From contig JANQIV010000223.1 in NCBI GenBank assembly GCA_028282005.1, positions 1 to 35,822 of the forward strand: a stretch of DNA of 35,822 bases, written 5' to 3'. Shown here piece by piece: positions 17,991-26,527 of this stretch. The DNA is from Melioribacteraceae bacterium (GTDB taxonomy: Bacteria; Bacteroidota; Ignavibacteria; Ignavibacteriales; Melioribacteraceae). Numbering within the stretch: position 1 is the stretch's first letter; every line of letters begins with the position of its first letter. Made by a program: the position numbers and the translations under genes. The notes beneath the pieces were generated by a model. That model did no database searches. It was not told the origin of the DNA and was given only the letters and a program-made list of their open reading frames with translations.

Positions 17991-19948
17991 AAATTTTTTA
18001 ACTGATTCAAAAATATTGATGCAGCTTTGTAATTAGGATTGATCTTTAAACAAATCTCCAAAGTAGATTTGGCTTTGTCTAAATTACCAGAATTAAAATA
18101 TGCCCCTGCAAGATTATAATAAACTTGAGCATCGTTCCCGTTTAATTGAATACTTTTTTCTAAATATTCAATTGCTTTATTATTATTACCATTAATTAAT
18201 TCTATAGAGCCCAACCACTTATATGAAAAATCACTTTCAATTCTTTTATGTAATTTTTCTATATGTTTTACAGCTTTAGTATATTGACGTGCATTTACTA
18301 ATCCGCTTATCAAATGCCGGTAAGCCTTTTCTGCATGTGGTTGTGCAGAAATTATAGTTGTCATTTCTTTCTCAAAACTTTCTATTTTTCCATTGCGGAA
18401 GTAATAATCTGCAACTAATTGGTGAGCTGCACGCCAGGATATTTCTCTGTTCAATACTCTAAATGCTGTTGAATCAATATATGAATCGAGCTCAATTTTA
18501 TTAAGGTAACTTCTGCTATTTCCTTCTTTTACAAATGGGTAACTACTCAGTAACTTTATAGTTCTTAATTCTGAAAGAGAACTATCTAATTTTGTATAAG
18601 GAAAAGAGATTGCCATTATACTGTCTTGCTGAAAAATAGTTAACTCATTAGAATTTTCCTTTGGCAAAAATTTTTTACTTAACATAACTTCAAAAAATGC
18701 TTTTCCCATCAAGTTATATCCATCCTCATTCGGATGAAGATGATCAACCATTAAATTATAACCAGTGATTTGTTCCGGACTAATTGATGTAAAAGTAGAA
18801 TCAACGTTTACAAAAGGAATTTCAAATTGTTTTGATAAGCTTTTGATTTTTTCATTTATCAGTTCCGGAGCTCTGAATCTAAGTGGGTCCAAATCCTTTG
18901 CTCTTAAAAACAATTTTTTTGCTTCGCTATTTTGCCCATTTTCAAGAGTTGATTCGGCTGTTTTAAAAACAGTATTTGCGTCGGTATTTGTGTTCTCTAC
19001 AGAAATTAGAGGCTTTTGCTTTAAGTTTGAGGTTAGGTTCCCAATAATAACATTGATATTTTCTTTTTTGGCTTTATCCAATAATGTAGAAATATTTTTT
19101 TCAAATTGTTCAATCCCTCTATAAAATAATTCGCTTTCAAATATTATTTCATTTTCTCCGATCATTCTTGACATAAGTGTTTCATTTGAAGCTTGCTCAG
19201 AAGAATTAAAAAACTTCATCAAACGGGATATTGAATTTTCCAGCAACTGCGTGATTTTATATTTTCTTAATCGAATTATTAAATTGGTTAAGTCGGTATT
19301 ACTTCCATAATTTATTGAAGAGCCGACACCTAATGCACCGTAATATTCATTATGTCCGGCATATATCAATATTAGATCAGGTTCATAATCAATGATATCA
19401 GAAAAAATATCATTTAATGCGAAAGAATTAAGAGCAGTAATCCCAAGATTTACAACCTCATTGTTGTAATCCGGAAAGAGTAAGTTTAACCTTCTTTGAA
19501 TATATTTTGGGAAAGTTGCATTATAGATGTATGGCCAGCCTGCTGCAGAACTTCCCCCTAATACGAATACTCTAAAAGTACTGTCGGTTTTGTCCTTTGA
19601 GAAAGCGTCAAACGAAACACCAGGCGCTCTGCTGGCAAAAGAAAAATATCTGTACGGTAAATCATAGTTAATGTATAATAAATTTTGAGTGTCATCTTCT
19701 TTTTCAACAAAAACTTCTAAATTTTTTCCATAATTAAAAACGTTCAAAAATATCTCAAGTAACACGATTAGTAAAATTGGAATGGATAACAAAATAATAT
19801 AAAAATAAACCGGAGTTTTTTTCCTTACACTTTTTAGGTAGTCATCAACATCTGTTTTATTAAGATTTAGTTCAGATGCTATTTCTGATGCTTCTTTCGA
19901 TCTATATTTTTCCTTAATTATTTTTTTTTGTTTATTAGTTAATGCCAT
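17984..19948 (-). CDS. Membrane-anchored SGNH/GDSL hydrolase with N-terminal HTH-like segment and C-terminal TPRs
   Basis: A 654-aa protein with three parts. Residues 1-45 look like a small helix-turn-helix (KEKYRSKEASEIASELNLNK), expected to be cytoplasmic. A single membrane helix follows (about 47-70). The SGNH hydrolase domain has VLGGSSAAGWP (nucleophile probably Ser133), YAGHNEYYG (block III, 197-204) and DHLHPNEDGY (block V with the Asp-His pair, about 402). A TPR region fills the last 130 residues (AIEYLEKSIQLN, VYYNLAGAYFNSGNLDKA). SGNH enzymes of this kind act on acyl or acetyl esters, often of polysaccharides. It starts 13 bases after the GH13 stop and is probably co-transcribed, so de-esterification of a glycan is a fair guess. 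The substrate is unknown. Confidence 0.85.
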   Translation of the reverse strand: MALTNKQKKIIKEKYRSKEASEIASELNLNKTDVDDYLKSVRKKTPVYFYIILLSIPILLIVLLEIFLNVFNYGKNLEVFVEKEDDTQNLLYINYDLPYRYFSFASRAPGVSFDAFSKDKTDSTFRVFVLGGSSAAGWPYIYNATFPKYIQRRLNLLFPDYNNEVVNLGITALNSFALNDIFSDIIDYEPDLILIYAGHNEYYGALGVGSSINYGSNTDLTNLIIRLRKYKITQLLENSISRLMKFFNSSEQASNETLMSRMIGENEIIFESELFYRGIEQFEKNISTLLDKAKKENINVIIGNLTSNLKQKPLISVENTNTDANTVFKTAESTLENGQNSEAKKLFLRAKDLDPLRFRAPELINEKIKSLSKQFEIPFVNVDSTFTSISPEQITGYNLMVDHLHPNEDGYNLMGKAFFEVMLSKKFLPKENSNELTIFQQDSIMAISFPYTKLDSSLSELRTIKLLSSYPFVKEGNSRSYLNKIELDSYIDSTAFRVLNREISWRAAHQLVADYYFRNGKIESFEKEMTTIISAQPHAEKAYRHLISGLVNARQYTKAVKHIEKLHKRIESDFSYKWLGSIELINGNNNKAIEYLEKSIQLNGNDAQVYYNLAGAYFNSGNLDKAKSTLEICLKINPNYKAASIFLNQLKNLK

Positions 19949-19961
19949 TATTTCTCCACAA

Positions 19962-21797
19962 TCACTTGAGAATTACTATTTGATATGGTTCTAATGAAAA
20001 ATTCAGTTTAGAATTTTCAGCAACTAATTTTTGATTATTCAAAAGGTTTGTTAATTCTTCTTTTAGGGAAAGTCCTTTCAAATCAATTGAAATTTCTGCT
20101 TTTTCATTTTTGTTATTTAGTAATATAATCGAATAATTGTTATTTAAAGTTCTCTTAAATCCCAATAATTTCTTTTCATCATCTGCAAAGAAATACTCAA
20201 TTTCACCATCTGACAACTCACTATTAAGCTGTCTAATAGAAATCAACTTTTTATACCACTCAAATAATTCTTTGTTGAATTCAACTGTATCATGTGGTCG
20301 CTCTTTGCCGAAAGGATGAGTAGTTTCTGTTTCGTATTCAAATTCGGGCCATACCATTGGTTTACGGCAATCCGGGTCATCTCCGCCCCACATACCGGTT
20401 TCATCACCATAATAAATCATTGGTGCACCTGGCATTGTCATTTGAACCCCAACAGCGAGCTTTTGAATAAGTCTTTCTGTTTCATTTGGTTTTCTCACAT
20501 CCCAATCAGGGGTTTCACTTGGTTTTCCCCAATGGTCATACCATTGATCAGGATTTACAATAATTGAAGCCAATCTTTCAACATCGTGGCTACCCATTAG
20601 ATTCATCATTGCGTACAAGTTCTCTTTCGGGTAATCAAAAGCAATTGCATCTAAACTATCTATAAATGAAGTGGCTGTCATTTGAGTTTCTTGGTCCATC
20701 ACAAAATGTTTAACCGATTTAGTGAAACGATAATTCATTACGGCATCAAATGTATCACCTTGCAACCATGGTGCCGCATTTGTCATTTCGTTTTTATCCC
20801 AATTATGCCACCAAATTTCGCCGGTAATGTATGCCTCGGGATTTATTTCTTTTACCCAGGTTCTAAACTTTTTCCAGAAATTTATATTTACCATGTCTGC
20901 AACATCTAAACGCCAACCGTCAATACCATCCGACGGATCACCGTCTCCATTTGGGTCCATCCATCTTTTTACAATATCGTGAATATGATCTGCTGCTGAT
21001 TTAACTAGTCCGGTTGAGTCCTCAGTTATTTCAGGTAAATCTCTAACTCCGAACCATCCTTCATAGTCGAATTCATTTTCATCAGTATTAGGATCATCCC
21101 AAGATTTAATGGTAAACCATTCTTTATACTTTGAATCCTGCTGATTTTTAACTACATCTTCAAAAGCCCAAAAAGTATTACCAACATGATTAAACACACC
21201 GTCAATAATAATTTTTATGTTTCTTTTATGGGCTTCTTCTATTAGCTTTAAGAAAAGTTTATCAGCAGTTGTCCACTGCCATGTGGATGGATCACCATGG
21301 TCTTCACTTTCCCAAATTTCTCTATCTTTTTCGGGGTCAGGACCAAAGTTATTGTCAATGTGATGGTAAAAAGTGGCATCATATTTATGTAATGAAGGTG
21401 CTTCAAAAACCGGATTAAAATAAATAGCAGTTATACCTAAGTCTTGCAAATAGTCAAGTTTGTCTAAAACACCTTGTAAGTCTCCACCGTATCTTCTTAC
21501 TCCTGAATTCCAGTAAAAGTCGTTTCCTGTTTCGGCTTCCCAAGGCTGCAATTTGTACCAATCAGATGTCCAGGGATGAACCTGCCATCCTTCCGGAATT
21601 TTATATGGCCAGCCATCTTCCATGTCTTTTGGTAAAGGATCATTCGATTTATCACCATTCATAAATCTTTCAGGAAAAATTTGATACCAAACAGCTTCGC
21701 TTGCCCATGTAGGTACTCTAGGGATTTCATTTCCTTTTTTTTCACATCCGGTCGTTATCGTTATAATTCCAATCATCCATAGAATAATTGATCTCAT
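19962..21797 (-). CDS. Exported GH13 alpha-amylase-family glycoside hydrolase (lipoprotein)
   Basis: A 611-aa enzyme that should hydrolyse alpha-glucosidic bonds in starch-like or maltodextrin substrates. The N-terminus MRSIILWMIGIITITTGC gives a lipobox with Cys18, so it is a lipoprotein in the periplasm or on the cell surface. All four GH13 regions are present: DGVFNH (199-204), GWRLDVAD with nucleophile Asp298, GEIW with acid/base Glu327, and GSHDVERL with Asp405. The insert DPNGDGDPSDGIDGW (281-295) looks like a metal-binding loop. A C-terminal beta-sandwich spans about 530-611. The organisation and WYQIFPERF start recall neopullulanase/cyclomaltodextrinase-like members. It is divergent from DUF5989, is followed after 13 bases by the SGNH gene, and converges on the TonB-receptor operon. 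Confidence 0.93.
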   Translation of the reverse strand: MRSIILWMIGIITITTGCEKKGNEIPRVPTWASEAVWYQIFPERFMNGDKSNDPLPKDMEDGWPYKIPEGWQVHPWTSDWYKLQPWEAETGNDFYWNSGVRRYGGDLQGVLDKLDYLQDLGITAIYFNPVFEAPSLHKYDATFYHHIDNNFGPDPEKDREIWESEDHGDPSTWQWTTADKLFLKLIEEAHKRNIKIIIDGVFNHVGNTFWAFEDVVKNQQDSKYKEWFTIKSWDDPNTDENEFDYEGWFGVRDLPEITEDSTGLVKSAADHIHDIVKRWMDPNGDGDPSDGIDGWRLDVADMVNINFWKKFRTWVKEINPEAYITGEIWWHNWDKNEMTNAAPWLQGDTFDAVMNYRFTKSVKHFVMDQETQMTATSFIDSLDAIAFDYPKENLYAMMNLMGSHDVERLASIIVNPDQWYDHWGKPSETPDWDVRKPNETERLIQKLAVGVQMTMPGAPMIYYGDETGMWGGDDPDCRKPMVWPEFEYETETTHPFGKERPHDTVEFNKELFEWYKKLISIRQLNSELSDGEIEYFFADDEKKLLGFKRTLNNNYSIILLNNKNEKAEISIDLKGLSLKEELTNLLNNQKLVAENSKLNFSLEPYQIVILK

Positions 21798-21899
21798 TTT
21801 AACCTCGTTTTCTTTGTCGTTTTAACGAAAGGTATCGCAATTTTGATAAAAAATTTGCTTATTTTATTTATTATAGATAATAAAATTTACGGAATTTTT

Positions 21900-22058
21900 A
21901 TGAGCAAAATGAGAGTTTTATCTGAACTTTGGCAGTTCTTAAAAGAGCGAAAAAAGTGGTGGTTATTGCCAATTGTTTTCTTTTTAATTTTACTTGGCGG
22001 ATTGATAGTTTTAACTCAAGGTTCTGCTCTAGCTCCATTTATTTATGCTATTTTCTAA
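21900..22058 (+). CDS. DUF5989-family small membrane protein
   Basis: A 52-aa protein starting at ATG 21900, with GGA nine bases upstream. An in-frame TTG at 21843 would add 19 residues but has no clear ribosome site. It has a basic amphipathic N-terminus (LSELWQFLKERKKWWLLP) and one membrane helix (IVFFLILLGGLIVLTQG), ending SALAPFIYAIF. This matches DUF5989, tiny proteins usually found beside carbamoyltransferase and SGNH-hydrolase genes of envelope glycan clusters. Here the only such neighbour is the SGNH gene beyond gh13, on the other strand. Its function is unknown. Confidence 0.85.
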   Translation: MSKMRVLSELWQFLKERKKWWLLPIVFFLILLGGLIVLTQGSALAPFIYAIF

Positions 22059-22134
22059 AATTTGTTTGGTAGATTTATCAAAATTTTCGTAAAATTAAAG
22101 CTCGAAAATTTGACTTTTTGTTCTTAATTTTTTT

Positions 22135-22221
22135 GGAGGGGTGGCAGAGTGGTTGAATGCGGCGGTCTTGAAAACCGTTGACGGTGCAAGCTGTCCGGGG
22201 GTTCGAATCCCTCCCCCTCCG
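22135..22221 (+). tRNA. tRNA-Ser (anticodon TGA)
   Basis: An 87-base class II tRNA. Acceptor strands GGAGGGG (22135-22141) and CCCCTCC (22214-22220) pair fully, followed by discriminator G. The anticodon loop CTTGAAA places TGA at 22169-22171 (Ser, UCA codons). The long variable arm and the T-loop GGTTCGAATCC fit tRNA-Ser. A strong terminator follows after 9 bases. Confidence 0.97.
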
Positions 22222-22230
22222 CACTTTTTA

Positions 22231-22258
22231 AACCTGAATAATATTCAGGTTTTTTTTT
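22231..22258 (+). terminator. Rho-independent terminator after tRNA-Ser
   Basis: The stem AACCTGAAT (22231-22239) pairs with ATTCAGGTT (22243-22251) around a 3-base loop, followed by an unbroken T-run to 22258. It ends the tRNA-Ser transcript. The galE start codon lies only 21 bases beyond the T-run. Confidence 0.93.
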
Positions 22259-22279
22259 GACCAAAATTACATAACGCAA

Positions 22280-23254
22280 ATGAATAAAAAAATTTTAGTA
22301 GTAGGTGGTGCCGGATATATCGGCAGCCATATTGTTCAATTACTTTGTGATAAAAATTATGAAGTTTTTGTTTTTGATAACTTCTCTACAGGTTTTAATT
22401 CAAATATTGACGAAAGAGTAAGCAAAGTTATTGAAGGTGACATTCGCAATTCATCAGATTTAGATTCTGCTTTTAAAAACGAAATAGATGTGATTTTCCA
22501 TTTCGCTGCAAATAAAGCTGCGGGTGAATCAATGGAAAAGCCCGGGAAATATGCTGATAATAATTTGATTGGGACACTGAATCTGCTGAATAAATCAATT
22601 GAAAATAATGTAAAATATTTCGTGTTTTCTTCATCTGCTGCTGTTTACGGCAATCCTCAATATTTACCGATTGATGAAAATCATCCGAAGAATCCCACTA
22701 ACTATTACGGGTACACAAAATTAGCAATTGAAGAAAATCTTGAGTGGTTCAGTAAATTAAAAGGATTGCGCTATTCTGCTCTTCGCTATTTTAATGCTAC
22801 CGGTTATGACATTAATGGAAAAATAAAAACGAAAGAGGCTGATACTGCAAATCTTTCACCAATTGTAATGGAAGCTGCTTATGGTTTAAGAAACGGGATG
22901 AAGGTGTTTGGAAACGATTATGACACTCCTGATGGTACTTGCATTCGCGATTATGTGCATGTTTCTGACCTTGCTGAAGCACATGTTTTGGCAATGAATT
23001 ACATAATTGAAAAAGAAGAAAACCTGGTAATAAATCTTGGCTCTGAAAAAGGAAGCAGCGTAATTGAGGTTATTGAAGCAGCAAAAAAACAAACCGGAAA
23101 AGAAATCAATTATGAGATTGTTGGAAGAAGAGAAGGTGATCCGGATAATTTAGTAGCGAGTTCGGCATTGGCGAATAAGTTGCTTGGATGGAAAGCTGAA
23201 TACTCTGATTTGGATACAATTTTCAAAACAATGATTCCGGTTTATTCTAAATAA
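22280..23254 (+). CDS. galE: UDP-glucose 4-epimerase
   Basis: Interconverts UDP-glucose and UDP-galactose in the cytoplasm using bound NAD, feeding galactose use and envelope glycan synthesis. The 324-aa length fits short-form GalE. The NAD-binding GGAGYIGSH has Gly9, Gly12 and Gly15. The catalytic set is Ser119 in FSSSAAVYG and Tyr143/Lys147 in YYGYTK. LRYFNATGYD and CIRDYVHVSDLAEAH are also typical. No ribosome-binding site is visible before ATG and the gene follows a terminator closely, so its promoter must lie inside or just after the tRNA-Ser unit, or its mRNA leader is very short. Other UDP-sugar 4-epimerase specificities cannot be excluded. Confidence 0.92.
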   Translation: MNKKILVVGGAGYIGSHIVQLLCDKNYEVFVFDNFSTGFNSNIDERVSKVIEGDIRNSSDLDSAFKNEIDVIFHFAANKAAGESMEKPGKYADNNLIGTLNLLNKSIENNVKYFVFSSSAAVYGNPQYLPIDENHPKNPTNYYGYTKLAIEENLEWFSKLKGLRYSALRYFNATGYDINGKIKTKEADTANLSPIVMEAAYGLRNGMKVFGNDYDTPDGTCIRDYVHVSDLAEAHVLAMNYIIEKEENLVINLGSEKGSSVIEVIEAAKKQTGKEINYEIVGRREGDPDNLVASSALANKLLGWKAEYSDLDTIFKTMIPVYSK

Positions 23255-23306
23255 ATTTGCATTATTCAGATTTTTTATCCAATTTTGATCAAAACGAAAG
23301 CTTCAA

Positions 23307-24857
23307 ATGAACATTCTTTTGGTTTACCCTGAAATGCCGGATACAATCGGCAAATTCAAACAATTCTTAAAATTAACTGGCAGAAAATCTGCCTTCCCTC
23401 CGATCGGGTTATTGACAGTAGCTTCCATGCTGCCAGTAGAATGGAATAAAAAACTCGTTGATACTAATTGCCAAAAGCTGACAGCAAGTGATTTAAAATG
23501 GGCAGATTATGTTTTTTTGAGTGCAATGAATGTTCAAGCCAAAAGCGCAATGGATATCATCAAAATTTGTAATGAGTCTGGAGTAAAGATTGTTGCCGGC
23601 GGACCATTATTTACTCATGAATATGAAAAGTTTGAAGGTGTTGAGCACTTTGTTTTAAATGAAGCTGAAATAACCTTACCGGAATTCTTGAGTGATTTGG
23701 AAAGCGGAAAACCAAAGCCAATTTATAAATCGCCTAAGTTCGCAAATGTAATTGAAACACCAAAACCAATGTGGGAATTGGTTGACTTGAATAATTACAT
23801 TTACTCTATTGTTCAATACTCAAGAGGATGCCCCTACCTTTGTGATTTTTGCGATGTAACAGCTCTTTTCGGAAGAGTGCCACGTGTTAAATCGCCGGAA
23901 CAAATTGTTAATGAACTTGATGTACTCGTAAATTCGGGCAGAAATGAAATGATCTTTTTTGCTGATGACAATTTAATTGGTAATAAAAATGTACTTAAAA
24001 AAGAATTGCTGCCTGCCTTAATAGAATGGAGATCACGAAATAAATATGCTCCTACTTTTGCAACGCAATTAACAATAAATTTAGCGGACGACGATGAATT
24101 AATTCAGCTTATGCTTGAGGCCGGATTCAGGCATATTTTAATCGGTATTGAATCCATTGATGAAGACGCACTTGCAAAGATGAAAAAGAAGCAAAACACA
24201 AGGCGTAATCTTCTTGAAAACTTAACAAAGCTTCAAAAAAGAGGATTCATAATAATTGGTACTTTCATTGTCGGTTTGGATGATGATAAAGCTTCTGTTT
24301 TCAAAAATGTAGCTAAGTTTATTCAAGATAGTGGAATTGTTTTAGTGGTTATAAATGTTCTGAAAGCTCCGCCTGGCACTGAACTTTATGAGAGGATGAA
24401 AAGGGAAAAACGATTGCTTGAACAGTTCAAGTTTGATGAAGATAAAACAAACATTATCCCGAAACTTGAGCCTCAAGTTCTTCACGATGGTTATAAATAT
24501 GTTCTTGGTGAAGCATATTCTGCAAAAAACGTTTTTGAACGTGCAATAAAACATTTCAAAATGAAGAAAAAATTCAAAGTGCAAAATCCCGTTCGAAGGA
24601 AAATTTACTTTAAAGATGTAGTCTCTTTCTTCAGAATAGTTTTTCATATGGGAATTTTAAATAGCGAAAGAAAATATTTTTGGAAGCTGTTCAAATATGT
24701 TTATAAAAATCATCAAAACTATATGGATCTGGCACTGCTATATTCATTGATAATGTATGAATACAATAAGTTATTTGAAAAGTTTGTTAAAAATGAAAAG
24801 ATGGGAGAATATATTTATCCTTCCGAGTTAAAGCAAGATTTAGCAAAAGCAAGTTAA
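23307..24857 (+). CDS. B12-binding-domain radical SAM protein (DUF4070-type)
   Basis: A 516-aa cytoplasmic radical SAM enzyme. Residues 1-130 resemble a cobalamin-binding Rossmann domain (MNILLVYPEMP start, IVAGGPLFTHE), without a visible DxHxxG histidine motif. The radical SAM cluster motif is CPYLCDFC with Cys175, Cys179 and Cys182. Downstream landmarks are FFADDNLIGN, FRHILIGIES and GTFIVGLDDD. The C-terminal 160 residues look like DUF4070. Relatives include methyltransferases such as the hopanoid C-2 methylase HpnP, but most members have unknown substrates, so I assign no symbol. It lies 52 bases after galE and 68 before alr on the same strand; no functional link to either is evident. Confidence 0.87.
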   Translation: MNILLVYPEMPDTIGKFKQFLKLTGRKSAFPPIGLLTVASMLPVEWNKKLVDTNCQKLTASDLKWADYVFLSAMNVQAKSAMDIIKICNESGVKIVAGGPLFTHEYEKFEGVEHFVLNEAEITLPEFLSDLESGKPKPIYKSPKFANVIETPKPMWELVDLNNYIYSIVQYSRGCPYLCDFCDVTALFGRVPRVKSPEQIVNELDVLVNSGRNEMIFFADDNLIGNKNVLKKELLPALIEWRSRNKYAPTFATQLTINLADDDELIQLMLEAGFRHILIGIESIDEDALAKMKKKQNTRRNLLENLTKLQKRGFIIIGTFIVGLDDDKASVFKNVAKFIQDSGIVLVVINVLKAPPGTELYERMKREKRLLEQFKFDEDKTNIIPKLEPQVLHDGYKYVLGEAYSAKNVFERAIKHFKMKKKFKVQNPVRRKIYFKDVVSFFRIVFHMGILNSERKYFWKLFKYVYKNHQNYMDLALLYSLIMYEYNKLFEKFVKNEKMGEYIYPSELKQDLAKAS

Positions 24858-24925
24858 ACTCTATTACTGTAATTTCCTTACCTTTTTGCTATTTTATATC
24901 ACGTTTATTTCAATAGAATATTTTG

Positions 24926-26071
24926 ATGAACATTACTGATCAAATACAAATAAGCACTACCGAAGTAATTCGTCCTACTCATCTCGAAATTGATCTTGAT
25001 AAAATCAAACAAAACTATTTGGCTATAAAGCAGCATGTTTTTCCCTCAAAAGTAATGGCAGTATTAAAAGCTAATGCCTACGGTCATGGTTTGGTGAGAA
25101 TAGCTAAACTTATGCAAGAGATTGAAGCAGACTACTTGGGAGTCGCGGTTCTTGAAGAAGCAATCCTTTTACGCGAATCCGGAATAACTTTACCAATACT
25201 TGTAATGGGGGGGATACTCGGCAATCAAATTCCGTTATTCATTAAAAATGATTTAACAATTACAGCATCTTCAATCAGCAAATTAGAACAAATAGAAGAA
25301 GCCGCAATTGAACTTGGGAAAAAGGCATTAGTACATTTAAAGATTGATACTGGATTAGAACGGATCGGTGTTCACTATTACAATGCAGAAGAGTTTGTAA
25401 AACGAGCAGCCAAATTTGAAAACATAATTATTGAAGGAATTTATTCTCATCTGGCAAGCTCTGAATCGCAAGATAAAAGTTACACGAATTTACAAATTGA
25501 AAGATTTGAAAATATCTTGGCCGTTTTAGAAAAATTCTCCATCGAAATAAAACTAAAGCATATTTCAAATTCCGGTGCGATTTTGCAGCATCCAAATACA
25601 AACTATGATATGGTTCGCCCGGGCTTAATTTTATTCGGTGTTTATCCATCTTCTGGAATAACAAAAAGAGTTAATGTGCAGCCTGCTTTAAATTGGAAAT
25701 CACGAGTTGTTTATTTCAAAGTTATAAAACCGGAACATCCTGTTGGCTATGGATCAACATGGCAAACTGATGAAAATACGAGGGCTGTTACTATTCCGGT
25801 AGGGTACGGTGACGGCTATTTTAGGAAAATGTCTCACCAAGCAGAAGTAATAATTAGAGGAAAAAGATATCCTGTAATTGGTACAATTTCAATGGATCAA
25901 ATTGTTATTAATATTGGCAACGACAGTGCCTATAACGACGATGAAGTTATATTATTAGGCAGTGATGGCAATGTTTCTATTGCTTGTGAAGAACTTGCGA
26001 GTTGGGCTGATACAATCCCTTATGAAATTTTAACAAATATTAATACCAGAGTGCCGAGAATTTACAAATAG
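24926..26071 (+). CDS. alr: Alanine racemase
   Basis: Converts L-alanine to D-alanine for peptidoglycan, using PLP. I start at ATG 24926 (381 aa); a TTG immediately before it is a possible but less likely start. The PLP lysine is Lys48 in MAVLKANAYGHG. The second catalytic residue is Tyr275 in HPVGYGSTW. Other landmarks are KIDTGLERIG, HISNSGAIL, DMVRPGLILFGVYPS and GTISMDQIVINIG. Length and motif order are standard. It is followed after 12 bases by a small lipoprotein gene, probably on the same mRNA. Confidence 0.96.
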   Translation: MNITDQIQISTTEVIRPTHLEIDLDKIKQNYLAIKQHVFPSKVMAVLKANAYGHGLVRIAKLMQEIEADYLGVAVLEEAILLRESGITLPILVMGGILGNQIPLFIKNDLTITASSISKLEQIEEAAIELGKKALVHLKIDTGLERIGVHYYNAEEFVKRAAKFENIIIEGIYSHLASSESQDKSYTNLQIERFENILAVLEKFSIEIKLKHISNSGAILQHPNTNYDMVRPGLILFGVYPSSGITKRVNVQPALNWKSRVVYFKVIKPEHPVGYGSTWQTDENTRAVTIPVGYGDGYFRKMSHQAEVIIRGKRYPVIGTISMDQIVINIGNDSAYNDDEVILLGSDGNVSIACEELASWADTIPYEILTNINTRVPRIYK

Positions 26072-26083
26072 GAGAGTGATAAA

Positions 26084-26527
26084 ATGAAAATAAATTTTTT
26101 GATTTCTTTTTTCTGCTTGCTGTTATTTGTTAGTTGTTCAAAAAAAGAGAAAAAGGTTTTAACTGATTGGGATAAAGCAGCACAGTTTGTTAAATATCAT
26201 TCATCATCAAATTATTTGGTAAATAAAGACAAAGTGTTTTTTTCAACATCAAAAGAAAAAAAGGCGTCAGAATGGGCTGAATATTTTTTCTCTATTTATA
26301 GCACAAGAAATTGGATTTACGCAAATGATGAATATGCAGAATATATCCGTGAGCCGAAAATTCCGGTAGGCATTAGACTAATCAATTCCACGTATAATGA
26401 AGAATTGAAGGGCAGTCAACTTGTCATTTCAGCGGATGATTCTAAAACCCAAATTATTGTTGAAGGGTTTGTAAATTCCAATAAGAAAGTTTTTACGGAA
26501 AATTGGAAATTCCCTTTTAAGAATTAA
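26084..26527 (+). CDS. Small lipoprotein of unknown function
   Basis: A 147-aa protein with a clear lipoprotein signal, MKINFLISFFCLLLFVSC, with Cys19 as the lipidated residue, then a charged linker KKEKKVLTDWDKAAQF. I do not recognise the mature domain; it is rich in aromatic and charged residues (EWAEYFFSIYSTRNW). The ribosome site GGAGAG is well placed after alr, suggesting co-expression. Its TAA stop overlaps the stop of the opposite-strand barrel gene within the palindrome TTAA. Confidence 0.8.
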   Translation: MKINFLISFFCLLLFVSCSKKEKKVLTDWDKAAQFVKYHSSSNYLVNKDKVFFSTSKEKKASEWAEYFFSIYSTRNWIYANDEYAEYIREPKIPVGIRLINSTYNEELKGSQLVISADDSKTQIIVEGFVNSNKKVFTENWKFPFKN

